DNA from: CAYLMG01 sp964493425
Lineage (GTDB): Bacteria > Planctomycetota > Phycisphaerae > Sedimentisphaerales > Anaerobacaceae
Assembly (NCBI GenBank): GCA_964493425.1
Contig: CAZBMW010000009.1
Location: 1-64,000, forward strand
Length of the DNA: 64,000 nucleotides
Direction of reading: 5' to 3'
This document shows positions 35,899 to 46,401 of the stretch, piece by piece. The notes beneath the pieces are model-generated. The model searched no databases. It was not told the DNA's origin and was given only the letters and a program-made list of their open reading frames with translations. The number at the start of each line of letters is the position of its first letter. Within the stretch, counting starts at the first letter, position 1. The translations under genes and the position numbers were made by a program.

Positions 35899-37854
35899 TT
35901 ATATTGCGCGGTCAAGCTCTTCACCATAGCGGACCAGTCTGGCACTGTTGAAAACAACTATCAGTGAGCCGACAAAATGCAATACAGCCGCGTAAACCAC
36001 CGGCAGCCAGTTCGCCGCCGCAGCTACCATTCCAAGTAAGATAAATAATATTCCGAATCCAAGATTCTGATTTATGACCGCCCTTGTCTTTCTCGAAAGC
36101 CTGACTAGAAATCCAAGCCTGTTCAAATCGCCGCTCATTAACGCAATCGATGCGGAGTTTATCGCCACATCACTGCCTGCAGCTCCCATCGCAATACCAA
36201 GGTCACCCGCAGCAAGAGCGGGAGCATCATTAATACCGTCTCCGATAACGACTACTGTATGACCATCCTTTTTGACCTGCTCAACAATCTTAAGCTTATC
36301 CTGAGGAAGACAATTAGCCTTATAATCCGTGCATCCAAGCTCTCCGGCAACGCGGTTTGCAACCACATCCCTGTCACCGGTCAACATAGTCACCCTCTTT
36401 ATACCGATATCAAACAGCTCTTTAACCGCGTGATGTGCCTGAGGCCTTGTCTTATCCTGCAGACCTATCCAGCCGATGCAACGTGAACCTTTGGCTACGT
36501 AAAGTGTGCTGAAACCCTGTTCTTCATGAAGAGCAGGATTAGGCACATTTGCCACATCTATTTCATGCTCACGAAGAAAGGAATCTCTTCCAACCAGAAT
36601 CCGCTCATTATCCACCGTTGCTGTTACGCCTTTACCGGGTGTCTCTTCGAAATTATGCGCTTCAGAAAGGGTAAGCTTTGCCTCTTTTGCCACCTCTTGC
36701 AGCGCCCTCGCAGCCGGGTGCTTACTCATTCTCTCCGCCGCTGCCGCTGCACTCAAAAGCTCGGAAGCCTCGACATTTTCTGCAGGGGTAAGCTTGGTTA
36801 CATAAAGCCTGCCCGTCGTCAGTGTCCCCGTCTTGTCGAAAATCATCGCTGTCATCCTGCCCGCAATCTCAAGGTCAGCAACATTCTTGACAAGCACACC
36901 GAGCCTTGCAGATGCCGAAATCGCCGCCACCATTGCCGTCGGTGTGGCTAGTATCAAGGCGCAGGGACAGGAAATGACCAGAATAGAAATTGCTCTGCTG
37001 TAATCGTCGGTAAAAAACCAGACTATAAAGGCAATCATCAGTATCGTAGGCGTATACCATTTAACATAACGGTCGATAATCCTCATAATGGGTATCTTTG
37101 TCTTTTCGGCCTGCATTATCAAAGACTGCACCTTTCCGAGAGTCGTATCGCGGCCGGCCTTTGTAACCTTTATATCCAGAACTCCCGTAAGATTATTAGT
37201 GCCCGCAAAAACCTGCATTCCCGGTACCTTATCTACCGGCAGCGACTCTCCGGTAATAGTCGCCTCATTAACCGAGCTCAGGCCTTTGATAATTTCACCA
37301 TCCGCAGGTATATTATCACCGGGTCGCACACGAATAACGTCGTCAGGGTGCAAACTGTTTACCCTTACCTCTTTTTCACTTCCATCCTCGCGGACTATCT
37401 GCGCTTTTTTAGGTGTAAGTTTGATTAGAGACTCAATAGAAGCTCTGGCTCCGAGTGCGGTTCGGCTCTCGATTAGCTCGCTTAATAACATAAAAAACGC
37501 TATGAGTCCGGCTGTCATATATCCCTTATACGCAGGCTCTTCGCTTCGACCTGTTGTAACAAAGGCCGCCAGTATCGCCAGTGCCACAAGCTCATCCATA
37601 TGAGCTTCTTTTCTCACAATGCTTTTTACAGCGTGCCATATAATAGGTGCTCCCAGCAGTATGGCAGCGGCCATTGCCAGCATTGTCGTGTTGAAAAAAT
37701 CTTCACTCCTGTAAAACAGCCTCGAAATACTGCTGCTTATAAGAAGCATGCCGCCGGCCAGTGTCCCGAGCAGTGCGAGACTGACCCGCACCTGGCTGCC
37801 GTGCGTATGTTCTATTTCGATTTCTTCCTTCAAACGCAAATGTTGATGCACCAT
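35899..37854 (-). CDS. P1B-type heavy-metal transporting ATPase
   Basis: Metal pump of 651 residues. It has the TGES actuator motif ATITGESLPVDK, the membrane metal site SCPCALILATPTA, the phosphorylation site FDKTGTLT, 'SKHPAA' in the nucleotide-binding domain and GDGINDAPALA. There is no N-terminal HMA domain, only a short His-containing start (HQHL, EHTHG). The last helix has LHFVGSLIVVFNSARL instead of the Zn or Cu signature, so the metal is not assigned. It follows three SPFH protein genes with a 19-base gap, a linkage that suggests membrane-microdomain quality control rather than simple resistance. Confidence 0.92.
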   Translation of the reverse strand: MVHQHLRLKEEIEIEHTHGSQVRVSLALLGTLAGGMLLISSSISRLFYRSEDFFNTTMLAMAAAILLGAPIIWHAVKSIVRKEAHMDELVALAILAAFVTTGRSEEPAYKGYMTAGLIAFFMLLSELIESRTALGARASIESLIKLTPKKAQIVREDGSEKEVRVNSLHPDDVIRVRPGDNIPADGEIIKGLSSVNEATITGESLPVDKVPGMQVFAGTNNLTGVLDIKVTKAGRDTTLGKVQSLIMQAEKTKIPIMRIIDRYVKWYTPTILMIAFIVWFFTDDYSRAISILVISCPCALILATPTAMVAAISASARLGVLVKNVADLEIAGRMTAMIFDKTGTLTTGRLYVTKLTPAENVEASELLSAAAAAERMSKHPAARALQEVAKEAKLTLSEAHNFEETPGKGVTATVDNERILVGRDSFLREHEIDVANVPNPALHEEQGFSTLYVAKGSRCIGWIGLQDKTRPQAHHAVKELFDIGIKRVTMLTGDRDVVANRVAGELGCTDYKANCLPQDKLKIVEQVKKDGHTVVVIGDGINDAPALAAGDLGIAMGAAGSDVAINSASIALMSGDLNRLGFLVRLSRKTRAVINQNLGFGILFILLGMVAAAANWLPVVYAAVLHFVGSLIVVFNSARLVRYGEELDRAI

Positions 37855-37873
37855 TTTATTGCCCTGATTTCTC

Positions 37874-39160
37874 TTACTCTTTTGACTTCTTTGTCCTTAT
37901 TAGAGGGTCCCGGTTGTAAAGAATCCTCAACTCCTTGCCTTTTGGGCTTTCGACAGGCTGAATAATTATCTTCTCCTCGGCGCTGCCGAGAATTTGCTCC
38001 ATCGCAGTTTTGTATAACTCCTGAATAACCAATTGAGGCCTCTTTCTGTATTCAGCCAGTATCTCTCTGAGGTACTCTGCGTTTGCTTTCGCATTCTTCA
38101 CAACGCTGGTTCGATACGTTCTTGCCTCGATTATTTTCTTCTGTGCCTCGCCAGCAAGCTGAGACCATAAAAACTCCAGTCTCTGCTCACTTGCATTCGT
38201 ATCCTTCAACGCACCTAAAAGCGAGACAGTGACTGGTCCTCCCGCTTCATTGAGAATCTTCTGCGAGTACGTCTTGGCCTCATTAACCCTTGTCTGTTTT
38301 ATCTGAAAGGCTGTAATAGATTCCTGAAATGCCCGGTCCACCTGCAAAGGCCAGGTAATATCAAACAACTGTATCGAGACAACTGTTATGCCGCTTTCAA
38401 TATTATCCAGCCTGGTCTGAACCAGTCTTCGAACGTGCTCACTTACCGTCCCTACCTTCTTAAACATCGCCTCATCAATTGTGTAATGAACCATTGCCGT
38501 TACTACGGAGCTTTCGATAATATCCTGTATTAAAGGATTGATGCTTCTCTTTATCACATCGAAATAAACCTCGCCCGGTTTGGCCCTCTGAACATAAACA
38601 TTCTTGAAAAACTCTTTCGGATTATCTATCTGATAAATCAATCTCCATTTGCAATGGACTATGTTATAGTCGCTCTCGCTGAGAGAGCCCGCCACTTTTT
38701 CTTTCTCTTCTCCCCTAACCAGACAATAACCGTCTATCGTCGGCTGCAGCGGTGCATCGCCTCTTACCTGCTTTTTGGTATCGGAAAGTTTCTCGGCCTC
38801 CGTCTGAAAATACCAGAACGAATCCACGTCCAGATCTATCTTCTTTTTCACCGGAATTTTTATCATTTCCTCTATCGGATAGGGAAATATCCAGTAAGGC
38901 ACCGAACGCGACTTTAGAACTTCGCCCCGCATCTTGCCAAATCTTAATACAATCGCTTCCTCGTCCGAGCCGACCGTCTCAAAAGCCGATGCAACAAAGA
39001 AAATAACAAGAGCAATCATAATTAGCTTCAAAACAATAAAGCTTATCTTCAACGCATCAGACAAAGAACGTGTCCCGGCGTCAGAGTCTGTTAGATCTTT
39101 CTGTTCGCTGACCGTTTCTGATTGCGGCTGCTGGTTATTTTTTATCTCTTCGTTTTCCAT
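37874..39160 (-). CDS. SPFH-domain protein (HflK-like)
   Basis: Protein of 428 residues. The first 38 residues are polar (MENEEIKNNQQ...), one membrane helix follows (about 41-62), then the SPFH/prohibitin domain starting VGSDEEAIVLRFGK and a long charged helix that would build the ring (about 290-400). HflK/HflC control the FtsH protease in E. coli. Whether they do so here is not shown, since no ftsH is nearby. It is the third of three SPFH genes in a row, AGGA before the ATG. Confidence 0.85.
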   Translation of the reverse strand: MENEEIKNNQQPQSETVSEQKDLTDSDAGTRSLSDALKISFIVLKLIMIALVIFFVASAFETVGSDEEAIVLRFGKMRGEVLKSRSVPYWIFPYPIEEMIKIPVKKKIDLDVDSFWYFQTEAEKLSDTKKQVRGDAPLQPTIDGYCLVRGEEKEKVAGSLSESDYNIVHCKWRLIYQIDNPKEFFKNVYVQRAKPGEVYFDVIKRSINPLIQDIIESSVVTAMVHYTIDEAMFKKVGTVSEHVRRLVQTRLDNIESGITVVSIQLFDITWPLQVDRAFQESITAFQIKQTRVNEAKTYSQKILNEAGGPVTVSLLGALKDTNASEQRLEFLWSQLAGEAQKKIIEARTYRTSVVKNAKANAEYLREILAEYRKRPQLVIQELYKTAMEQILGSAEEKIIIQPVESPKGKELRILYNRDPLIRTKKSKE

Positions 39161-39181
39161 ATCTTCCTATAGATAGACAGA

Positions 39182-40078
39182 TTATTCTTGTGGAACTAAA
39201 TGCGGCATCTTCTTTAAGAGCTTAAAGGGCTCCTCGTCTGCACTGATTACAAAGGTCGCCCTTTCAGCGAGAATCTTCTTGAAGGCCTCTATTGACCTTA
39301 AAAACATTGCAAGCTCGGGGTCATCGTCGAGCATCTTATAATACTGAGCGGCCTCTGCATCTCCCTTACCCATAATGGCTTTTGCTCTCGCATCAGCCGC
39401 CGATAGAAGTTCCGTTCTCATCGAGTCAGCCTCGGTTTCAATTTTGACCTTTTGCGCCTCGCCCTCGGCCACGGTTTTTTCTGTCATTTGTTTTCTCTCT
39501 GCCCGCATCCTTTCGAATACATCCTTTGTAGTATCAGCTGCGATTTTAAGCTGCTTTATCCCGAGGTCCACTACTTCTATCCCGTAATCCTTTCTTGCCG
39601 TCTCTTTCAGAATCCGGAGCATCGCCGACTGGATATCCAAGATTTTAATCTGCGATACATCGCTGTTTACAAACTGCGAGAAACTGTACTGGCCGATGAC
39701 GCTATTCTGCGTATCGTTAAGCTGGCTGTGCAGCTTGTTTTCCGCCTCCTCTACCGTCCTGACTGAATTGCGAAAATCCAGCGGCTCAGCAATCTTCCAG
39801 ACAACATAAGTCTTTACAATAATAGGTACGGCTCCCTTTGTGGTCGTCTCTGCAAGGTCAGCTTCGAAAACTTTCAGCCTTGTATCGTATTTCTCAACGG
39901 TTTGTATCGGCGGCGGCCACTTGAAATACCAGCCGGGCTCTGTAATCGGCTCTTCACTTGGATTATCAAACGTCAAGATAAGAGCCGACTCGGTCTCTCT
40001 GACCTGAAAGGAAAAAAGAGACAATCCCAAAACCGCAACAACTAATAGTACAAAAATCGTAATGGCTGCACTTTTCAT
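39182..40078 (-). CDS. hflC: SPFH-domain protein (HflC-like)
   Basis: Protein of 298 residues with one N-terminal membrane helix (5-25) and the HflC-like start VRETESALILTFDNP, followed by the SPFH fold and the alanine/glutamate-rich helix 'AEGEAQKVKIETEADSMRTELL' typical of HflC. Its ATG overlaps the stop of the upstream SPFH gene in ATGA (40075-40078), so the two are translationally coupled. Probable partner of both other SPFH proteins in a membrane ring. Confidence 0.87.
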   Translation of the reverse strand: MKSAAITIFVLLVVAVLGLSLFSFQVRETESALILTFDNPSEEPITEPGWYFKWPPPIQTVEKYDTRLKVFEADLAETTTKGAVPIIVKTYVVWKIAEPLDFRNSVRTVEEAENKLHSQLNDTQNSVIGQYSFSQFVNSDVSQIKILDIQSAMLRILKETARKDYGIEVVDLGIKQLKIAADTTKDVFERMRAERKQMTEKTVAEGEAQKVKIETEADSMRTELLSAADARAKAIMGKGDAEAAQYYKMLDDDPELAMFLRSIEAFKKILAERATFVISADEEPFKLLKKMPHLVPQE

Positions 40079-42171
40079 TTTCTTGAGCTCCCTTCCATTC
40101 CCGTGACATCAGGCAAACCCATCATAAGTTTTTCTGTCAGGTCAACAATTTCCGTATAATAATAGTCTCTATCCGCAATAATCACATACTTTCGTATATC
40201 CTTAAGCGCATCTTCATAAGCCTGCAATCTCTGCTCGTGAATGTAAATCTCCGGCGCGGCATTATAGGCTTTTATCTGGCCGGCAAATCTTTCGCCGTTG
40301 CCTCTGGCTATAATAGCCTTCTCATAGGCATAACTGTGAGCTTCACGAAGCGTCTTGAATATATCACCGCTTGCCGCCGCAAAAGATTCATCAAGCTGTT
40401 CTGCGATTTCATCAGCCCTGGCTGAATCTCGTCCGTCCCTTGCCCTTTGATACTCGGCAGCAAGCTCATAAAGCTTTCCGGAGTTTTCCAATGACCCTGC
40501 AAGAGTGCTCAAAGTCTTATTGCTCTGGGCATGTGCTTTAAGGATGAGGGCCTGTTTCTTCTGAATCGACCCTACAACCTGCTGATAATCCACTGCGACT
40601 TCAGGTGGAGGATGTATGCCCTGAAGACCTACAAAGACTATCTCCACTCCCAGGCCCGCTTCATCTGCAGCTTTTTGCATCTGTTCGGTTAATATCTTTT
40701 TGGCTTCAAAGCGGCCGGCACCCAGCAGACTATGAGCCAGGTCTGCTTCAGTATCAACCTCTATAGTTGCACCTGCCGCAAAGCGGGTGAGTTTCTCATA
40801 ACAAATCGCTTCCAGCATTTTTTCTGATTCATAGCCTACCGAGCCATCATCTTTTTCATAGACGCCATAATTATAAAGAAATGAATGCAAATCTTTGACA
40901 TGATACTGAACCGGGACAGCGGCAATAACAAGACTGACAGGCACATCATCGGCAGAGACTTTCTCCGTACTTCGACGGCTTGCTACAAGCAGCTTGTATT
41001 CCTCTTCATAATGCTGAACACCCCAGAGTTTCGGCCTGCGTTCCGGCATACCCGTTTTAGGGTCTATCTTGTGCTTATATCCTATCGTAAGCTCCATAAT
41101 CCTTTTCGTCGGATATTCATAAACCTTGTCAATCGGCCAGGGCCATTTAAAGCTAAGACCCGGCTGATATATCTTAACTACACCACCGGCCTTTACCGGA
41201 TTGCCGAAACGCTCTATTATCGCCTGCTCATCAGGCCCTATCACCACTATGCAGCTCAAAAGATATAATGCTGCAGCAGCAAACAAAATTAGCGGCACTA
41301 TAGCCCTTTCCAGCAGCTTATAAAACCACGTCTGAGAAACCTTAAAGCCGAACTGATAATCTATAGCGGTTGCTGCTGTATGTAAAATACCCCCCGGCTC
41401 ATTAATAATACCAAGCAGTCTGCTCTCAAATGCTGCCCTGCTGTACTGTCCCTTAAGTCTCGGCCGATAAATATCAAGCACCACATTCAGAGCTGTTTCA
41501 AATCCAAGAACTATCAGGAGTATCGGGACCAGCCAGTTAATGACATTTACTACTATCCAGTAATTGAAATACGCCATTGCAAGGCCGACAGCAAGTGAAA
41601 AACTCAATATGGACACACCGATAAAGATGCTGCCGCCCGCTTTCAACGGCCTCCACTGCTGCTCGCCTGACATCCCCGTCGCATAACGTGAGAACAAAAA
41701 GCTGATAAAGGATACAGCTATCATTGACACCGCGCAAATCAAAGGCTGTTTGGCCGGCAGGTCAATCCTGCTAGACAAAATATGCAAAAGGTATAAACCA
41801 ATACCCGCCTGATATGCTGCTATTATTGCTGAAAATAAGGGAAGGAACCACTTCTCAAGTAAAACAAGGCGCTTCTGAGCAACGGCAAACATATCGGCCC
41901 GCTCGCCTTTAGTCTGAAAAATCGTCTCAGAGTCCCGCTGTTTTGCAAGCCGGCTCATATCGAGCTTTTCCTGCTCTGCCAGCGCCCTCTGGTGAAAATG
42001 AATGACAAGTACCAGCCATATAAGGACGGCTGCGCCTATCAGCCAGCTCATTGCATAAACGGCAAAAATTGAGCTCCAAAAGCCCAATAAGAATACTACC
42101 AAAAAGAACAAAACACTCAAAAACAGTGAAACTAAACTTACATACTCAGCACGTTTTGAACTTACCGCCAT
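40075..42171 (-). CDS. SPFH-domain protein with multi-helix N-terminal membrane region (HflK-like)
   Basis: Protein of 698 residues, about 300 longer than E. coli HflK. The first 310 residues contain about seven hydrophobic helices in pairs (near 12-32, 38-58, 108-130, 145-160, 183-203, 208-228 and 290-310). The last of these leads into VVIGPDEQAIIERFGNPV, the start of the SPFH domain, and a long helical tail ends about residue 690. Such a large membrane anchor on an SPFH protein is unusual. First gene of the SPFH/P-type ATPase operon; no good SD is visible. Confidence 0.85.
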   Translation of the reverse strand: MAVSSKRAEYVSLVSLFLSVLFFLVVFLLGFWSSIFAVYAMSWLIGAAVLIWLVLVIHFHQRALAEQEKLDMSRLAKQRDSETIFQTKGERADMFAVAQKRLVLLEKWFLPLFSAIIAAYQAGIGLYLLHILSSRIDLPAKQPLICAVSMIAVSFISFLFSRYATGMSGEQQWRPLKAGGSIFIGVSILSFSLAVGLAMAYFNYWIVVNVINWLVPILLIVLGFETALNVVLDIYRPRLKGQYSRAAFESRLLGIINEPGGILHTAATAIDYQFGFKVSQTWFYKLLERAIVPLILFAAAALYLLSCIVVIGPDEQAIIERFGNPVKAGGVVKIYQPGLSFKWPWPIDKVYEYPTKRIMELTIGYKHKIDPKTGMPERRPKLWGVQHYEEEYKLLVASRRSTEKVSADDVPVSLVIAAVPVQYHVKDLHSFLYNYGVYEKDDGSVGYESEKMLEAICYEKLTRFAAGATIEVDTEADLAHSLLGAGRFEAKKILTEQMQKAADEAGLGVEIVFVGLQGIHPPPEVAVDYQQVVGSIQKKQALILKAHAQSNKTLSTLAGSLENSGKLYELAAEYQRARDGRDSARADEIAEQLDESFAAASGDIFKTLREAHSYAYEKAIIARGNGERFAGQIKAYNAAPEIYIHEQRLQAYEDALKDIRKYVIIADRDYYYTEIVDLTEKLMMGLPDVTGMEGSSRK

Positions 42172-42334
42172 CTTTTATTCTCTGAAGTCTGAACAAATAT
42201 AAACAAAATACCCTATTATTTCGTAATAGCTTTACAAAATTGAAAGATTGTAATATAAAGACTCAAGGCTCTAAGTCAAGAATTCATTTGCGTTAGCCAA
42301 TGTAATATAATGTAATATATAGACTTATATTCCT

Positions 42335-43297
42335 ATGATTAAATTATTCACAATAGCGAAAAACACTTTCACTGAAACAGTAAGACACCCGATTTATGCC
42401 GTAATCATCATCGCTGTTCTGTTCTTAATCACCCTCAGCCCGTCAATAACAATGTATTCGCTTGAAGACGACGATAAATTGTTACGTGAAATTGGTTTAT
42501 CTACGCTTTTTCTGGCCAGTTTGTTCATTGCAATTTTGTCCGCTTCCGGCAGCGTCGCCGAAGAAATCGAGAATAAAACCATCCTCACAGTCCTCAGTAA
42601 GCCCATACAACGTCCGATATTCATATTTGCAAAATTCGTTGGTGTCGCTGCTGCTGTAATCCTTGCCCATTACATCTGCACAATCGCCCTTTTGATGGCT
42701 GTCAGACATGGTGTTCTCGAAACCGTAAACGACCCTCACGACTGGACCGTAATAACTGCAGCAGGAATTTCAGCTTTCTCTGTCTTCATATTAAGTGCTT
42801 TCTTCAATTACGTTTATGACTGGAAATTCTCATCGACAGTGGTGGTTCTGCTCGCAATATTCACAACTTTAAGCATTATATTCCTTGCCTTTATTGACAA
42901 TAATTGGCAGTTTAATCCATCCGGCAACGGCATAAACGCCCTCGACCTCTTTGCTTCCTTACTGCTCGTATTAGCCGCCGTTATCATTGCCGCTTTGGCA
43001 GTGGCCTTTTCAACCCGTTTTAACATTTCAATTACTCTTTCATTCTGCGTCAGCATATTCCTGCTCGGCCTGGTCACCGACTCGATATTCGCTGAGCTCG
43101 CTCAGGAACATCTGTGGGCAAAGATATGCTACTTTTTAGTCCCCAACCTGCAGATTTTCTGGATTAGCGACGCTATACACGAACAAAGCGAAATCACTTT
43201 CAACTATATTGCAGTAAGTGCGGTTTACAGCTTTTGTTACGCAGGTGCAATATTACTGCTCGCGATTGCCTCTTTTCAGAGACGGCAGGTAGGATAG
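42335..43297 (+). CDS. ABC-2 type transporter permease (orphan)
   Basis: Protein of 320 residues with six hydrophobic helices and the opening 'MIKLFTIAKNTFTETVRHPIY' (shortened in sense), typical of ABC-2 permeases. The SVAEEIENKTI segment after helix 2 resembles the NatB/YhaP coupling helix region. No ATPase gene is adjacent. The one at 34551-35777 is the nearest candidate partner. It is divergent from the SPFH operon, with a TATAAT at 42306-42311 in front and a 10-bp tandem TGTAATATAA/TGTAATATAT at 42301-42320. Confidence 0.85.
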   Translation: MIKLFTIAKNTFTETVRHPIYAVIIIAVLFLITLSPSITMYSLEDDDKLLREIGLSTLFLASLFIAILSASGSVAEEIENKTILTVLSKPIQRPIFIFAKFVGVAAAVILAHYICTIALLMAVRHGVLETVNDPHDWTVITAAGISAFSVFILSAFFNYVYDWKFSSTVVVLLAIFTTLSIIFLAFIDNNWQFNPSGNGINALDLFASLLLVLAAVIIAALAVAFSTRFNISITLSFCVSIFLLGLVTDSIFAELAQEHLWAKICYFLVPNLQIFWISDAIHEQSEITFNYIAVSAVYSFCYAGAILLLAIASFQRRQVG

Positions 43298-43354
43298 CAA
43301 TTCATATCCCGCGGTTCTCAACTCGTCACGCACGGCTCGTGGTTTAAAAACGAA

Positions 43355-46300
43355 TCAGGAGCAGCCCATCGAGTTACCACAATTGTAACACTTGTAGCAG
43401 GAGCCGTTGCGAACGGTAATTGAGCCGCAGAGGTCACAGGCAGGAGCATCATCCTGAAAATGCTCAAACTGAGAATTGAATTCAGCCATAACCTTGCTGT
43501 CCGGAGCAGCGCCGGTAGATTCGGTGACAGTCGAGGTTACAAGACTTGTAATTCTGCTTGCAAGACCGGCAAAACGGTCCTTCAAAGTGCCGGCAGCGGG
43601 CTTGATTTGTTCAGGCAATTCTTTTTGCTTCTCGGTAGGTTTGGCAGCAGATTTGGCTTCGGCTATTTTCTGTGCAAGGTCCTTGGTCTTTTCGACAAGC
43701 TGCTTTGCAGTGGTGACATTTTTACCCTCGGGCGGCGGCGCCGAGGCCCTGTTGGGTATGTTTTTCTCTGCATAGCCGGGAATGAACTGACAGCCGAGCC
43801 AGCAGAAGATGTAATCGATGATACTTTTCGCAAACGGAATATCCTTATTCGAGGTCATCCCTGAAGGCTCGAAACGCGCGTGACGGAACTTGTCGACGAG
43901 AGTAATCAGCGGCACACCATACTGCAGAGACATCGAAGTAACGGTACCGACGACATCCATAAGGCCGCCGACGGTTGAGCCTTCCTTGGCCATAGTGATA
44001 AAGACTTCGCCCGGCTGGCCGTCCTCGTACAGGCCGACAGTTAGGTAGCCCTCGTGACCGGCTACCGAAAACTTGTGCGTTATGCTTCTGCGGGTATCGG
44101 GCAGCCGTCGCCTGTAGGGACGCGGCGGGGTTTCGTCTGCAACTTTGGCTTTTTGAGACCTGTGCTTTTTGGTAGAGACCGGCTGAAGCCTTTTAGAGCC
44201 GTCGCGATAGATTGCGACAGCTTTCAGGCCGAGCTTCCAGCCCTCCATATAGGCCTTTCCGATTTCTTCAGCAGTGCTCTCATGCGGCATATTTATGGTT
44301 TTGCTGATTGCACCCGATATAAACGGCTGAACGGCAGCCATCATTTTCAGATGTGCCATATAATGGATGTATCTTTTTCCGCTTCGAGGTTTGAACGCAC
44401 AGTCAAAAATCGGTAAATGCTCGGGATTCAGCTTCGGAGCATTCTCAATTGTCTCGTTTTCGTTGATGTAATCGCAGATTGATTTGATGTCGTCGGCGCT
44501 GTAGCCGAGTTTTTCAAGCGCCATAGGTACGGTTTTGTTTACGAGCTTGAGCATACCGCCGCCTGCAAGCAGTTTATATTTTACCAGCGCGATGTCAGGC
44601 TCGACGCCGGTAGTGTCGCAGTCCATCATAAAGCCAATAGTCCCTGTTGGCGCAATTACGGTCGCCTGCGCATTTCGAAAACCAGCTTTCGAGCCGAGGT
44701 CAAAGGCCTGGTCCCATAGGTCTTTTGCAGCATTGCGTAAATAGTCGGGGCAATGAGACTCGGGTATGCCGTAGGCATGCTGGCGATGCATATTTATAAC
44801 CTTGAGCATAGGCTCTTTATTTTTTTCGAACCCTTCAAATGGGCCCTTTATTGAGGCAAGCTCGGCACTCGCAACATAGGCGGCAGCGGTCATTATGGCA
44901 CTGATTGCGGATGCGAGCGTCCTTGCCCGGTCGGAATCGTAGGGCAGGGCTTCGCTCATAATCAGTGAGCCGAGGTTTGCAAAGCCCAGGCCGAGCGGGC
45001 GGAACAGATGACTGTTTAAAGTGATTTCCTGTTCAGGATAGCTTCCATTGTCAACGAGGATTTCCTGGGCGATGATAAAGATGTGGACGGCTTTTTTCAG
45101 GCTTTCGACATCGAAGGTGCCATCCTCTTTTCTGAACTTCATCAGGTTGAGCGAGGCGAGATTGCAAGCTGAGTTATCGACGAACATATACTCGCTGCAG
45201 GGATTTGACGCATTAATCACCCCCGAGTTCGGGCAGGTGTGCCAGCGGTTGATAGTGTCGTGATACTGCAGACCCGGGTCGCCGCAGATTCTGGTTCCTT
45301 CGGCGATGAGGTCCATAAGCTCACACGCAGAGTATTGGTTGATTTTTTCGCCGGTTGTAACAGCACGCGTAGTCCATTTGTCGTCTTTTTCTACAGCCTG
45401 CATAAAGGCGTCGGTAACGCGAATTGAAAGATTCGAATTTTGAAACATCACACTGTTATAGGCCTCTTCGGGATTATAGCCGGAATCGATAAGTGTCCAG
45501 GCCTTTTTTTCCTCTTCCGTTTTGCAGGTGATGAATTCCTTGATATCGGGATGGTCGATTTTTAAAGACTGCATCTTGGCGGCACGCCGTGTTTTTCCGC
45601 CTGATTTAATGACGGCGGCGACCTGGTCGTAAACCCTCATAAAGCTCAAAGGCCCCGACGGTTTCCCGCCGCCTGAAAGCTTCTCGCGGCTGCTTCGCAG
45701 GGTCGAAAGGTCTGTTCCTGTGCCTGAGCCGTGTTTGAACAGCATCGCCTCGCTTGAGGCTAAGCGCATAATGTCCAGCATCGAATCCTTAACCGACTGG
45801 ATGAAACAGGCCGATGCCTGGGGATATTCATAACTGCTGGTGCAGGTAACTGGTTTCTGCTGCCGGCTGTCCCAGTGAAAATTATGTTCGCTTCCCTTTA
45901 CCTCATAGACATCGTAAAGGCCTGCGTTGAACCAGACAGGTGAATTGAATGCTCCATATTGATTGGCGCAGAGCCAGAGAAGTTCACTATAAAATGTTTC
46001 AGCATCGGCCTTGGTATCGAAGTATCCATCTTTCTGCCCGCGGTCCGCAATCATTCTGCAGACGCGGTGCAGAAGCTGCTTGACGGAATTTTCACGCTCG
46101 CCGGTTTCCACGTCACCGAAGAAGTATTTACTTGCAACGACCTTCGTAGCGAGCTGGCTGAAAAAGACTGGAACCTCGATATTTTCCTGCTCAAAAATCG
46201 CTTCACCGGTGTCGCTGCTTATTTTTGCGGTGCGTTTCTCCCATTCAATCTGGTCAAAAGGATGAACGCCGTCGGCTGAGAAAAAGGCCTCTATCCTCAA

Positions 46301-46381
46301 ACCCCCGGAGCGACTAAGCGGCTTTTCTGGAGGGTTTTTCGACTTCTTGAACGGATTTTCAGGGTTGAATTTCTGCGACAT
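43355..46381 (-). CDS. nrdJ: Ribonucleotide reductase, class II (adenosylcobalamin-dependent)
   Basis: Makes deoxyribonucleotides with coenzyme B12, independent of oxygen. The 1008 residues include the PCSEYMFVDNSACNLASLNL active-site loop, the ATVIAPTGTIGFMMDCDTTG finger region, and a C-terminal four-cysteine zinc ribbon (CDLCG ... CYKCYNCGNS) typical of the NrdJ/TIGR02504 type. I start at 46381 (MSQKFNPENPF) because GGAGG lies 7 bases upstream; the ten earlier residues overlap that site. There is no intein. The promoter bears two NrdR-box-like sites. Confidence 0.95.
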   Translation of the reverse strand: MSQKFNPENPFKKSKNPPEKPLSRSGGLRIEAFFSADGVHPFDQIEWEKRTAKISSDTGEAIFEQENIEVPVFFSQLATKVVASKYFFGDVETGERENSVKQLLHRVCRMIADRGQKDGYFDTKADAETFYSELLWLCANQYGAFNSPVWFNAGLYDVYEVKGSEHNFHWDSRQQKPVTCTSSYEYPQASACFIQSVKDSMLDIMRLASSEAMLFKHGSGTGTDLSTLRSSREKLSGGGKPSGPLSFMRVYDQVAAVIKSGGKTRRAAKMQSLKIDHPDIKEFITCKTEEEKKAWTLIDSGYNPEEAYNSVMFQNSNLSIRVTDAFMQAVEKDDKWTTRAVTTGEKINQYSACELMDLIAEGTRICGDPGLQYHDTINRWHTCPNSGVINASNPCSEYMFVDNSACNLASLNLMKFRKEDGTFDVESLKKAVHIFIIAQEILVDNGSYPEQEITLNSHLFRPLGLGFANLGSLIMSEALPYDSDRARTLASAISAIMTAAAYVASAELASIKGPFEGFEKNKEPMLKVINMHRQHAYGIPESHCPDYLRNAAKDLWDQAFDLGSKAGFRNAQATVIAPTGTIGFMMDCDTTGVEPDIALVKYKLLAGGGMLKLVNKTVPMALEKLGYSADDIKSICDYINENETIENAPKLNPEHLPIFDCAFKPRSGKRYIHYMAHLKMMAAVQPFISGAISKTINMPHESTAEEIGKAYMEGWKLGLKAVAIYRDGSKRLQPVSTKKHRSQKAKVADETPPRPYRRRLPDTRRSITHKFSVAGHEGYLTVGLYEDGQPGEVFITMAKEGSTVGGLMDVVGTVTSMSLQYGVPLITLVDKFRHARFEPSGMTSNKDIPFAKSIIDYIFCWLGCQFIPGYAEKNIPNRASAPPPEGKNVTTAKQLVEKTKDLAQKIAEAKSAAKPTEKQKELPEQIKPAAGTLKDRFAGLASRITSLVTSTVTESTGAAPDSKVMAEFNSQFEHFQDDAPACDLCGSITVRNGSCYKCYNCGNSMGCS

Positions 46382-46401
46382 TTTTACGCCTCCATGCATA
46401 A

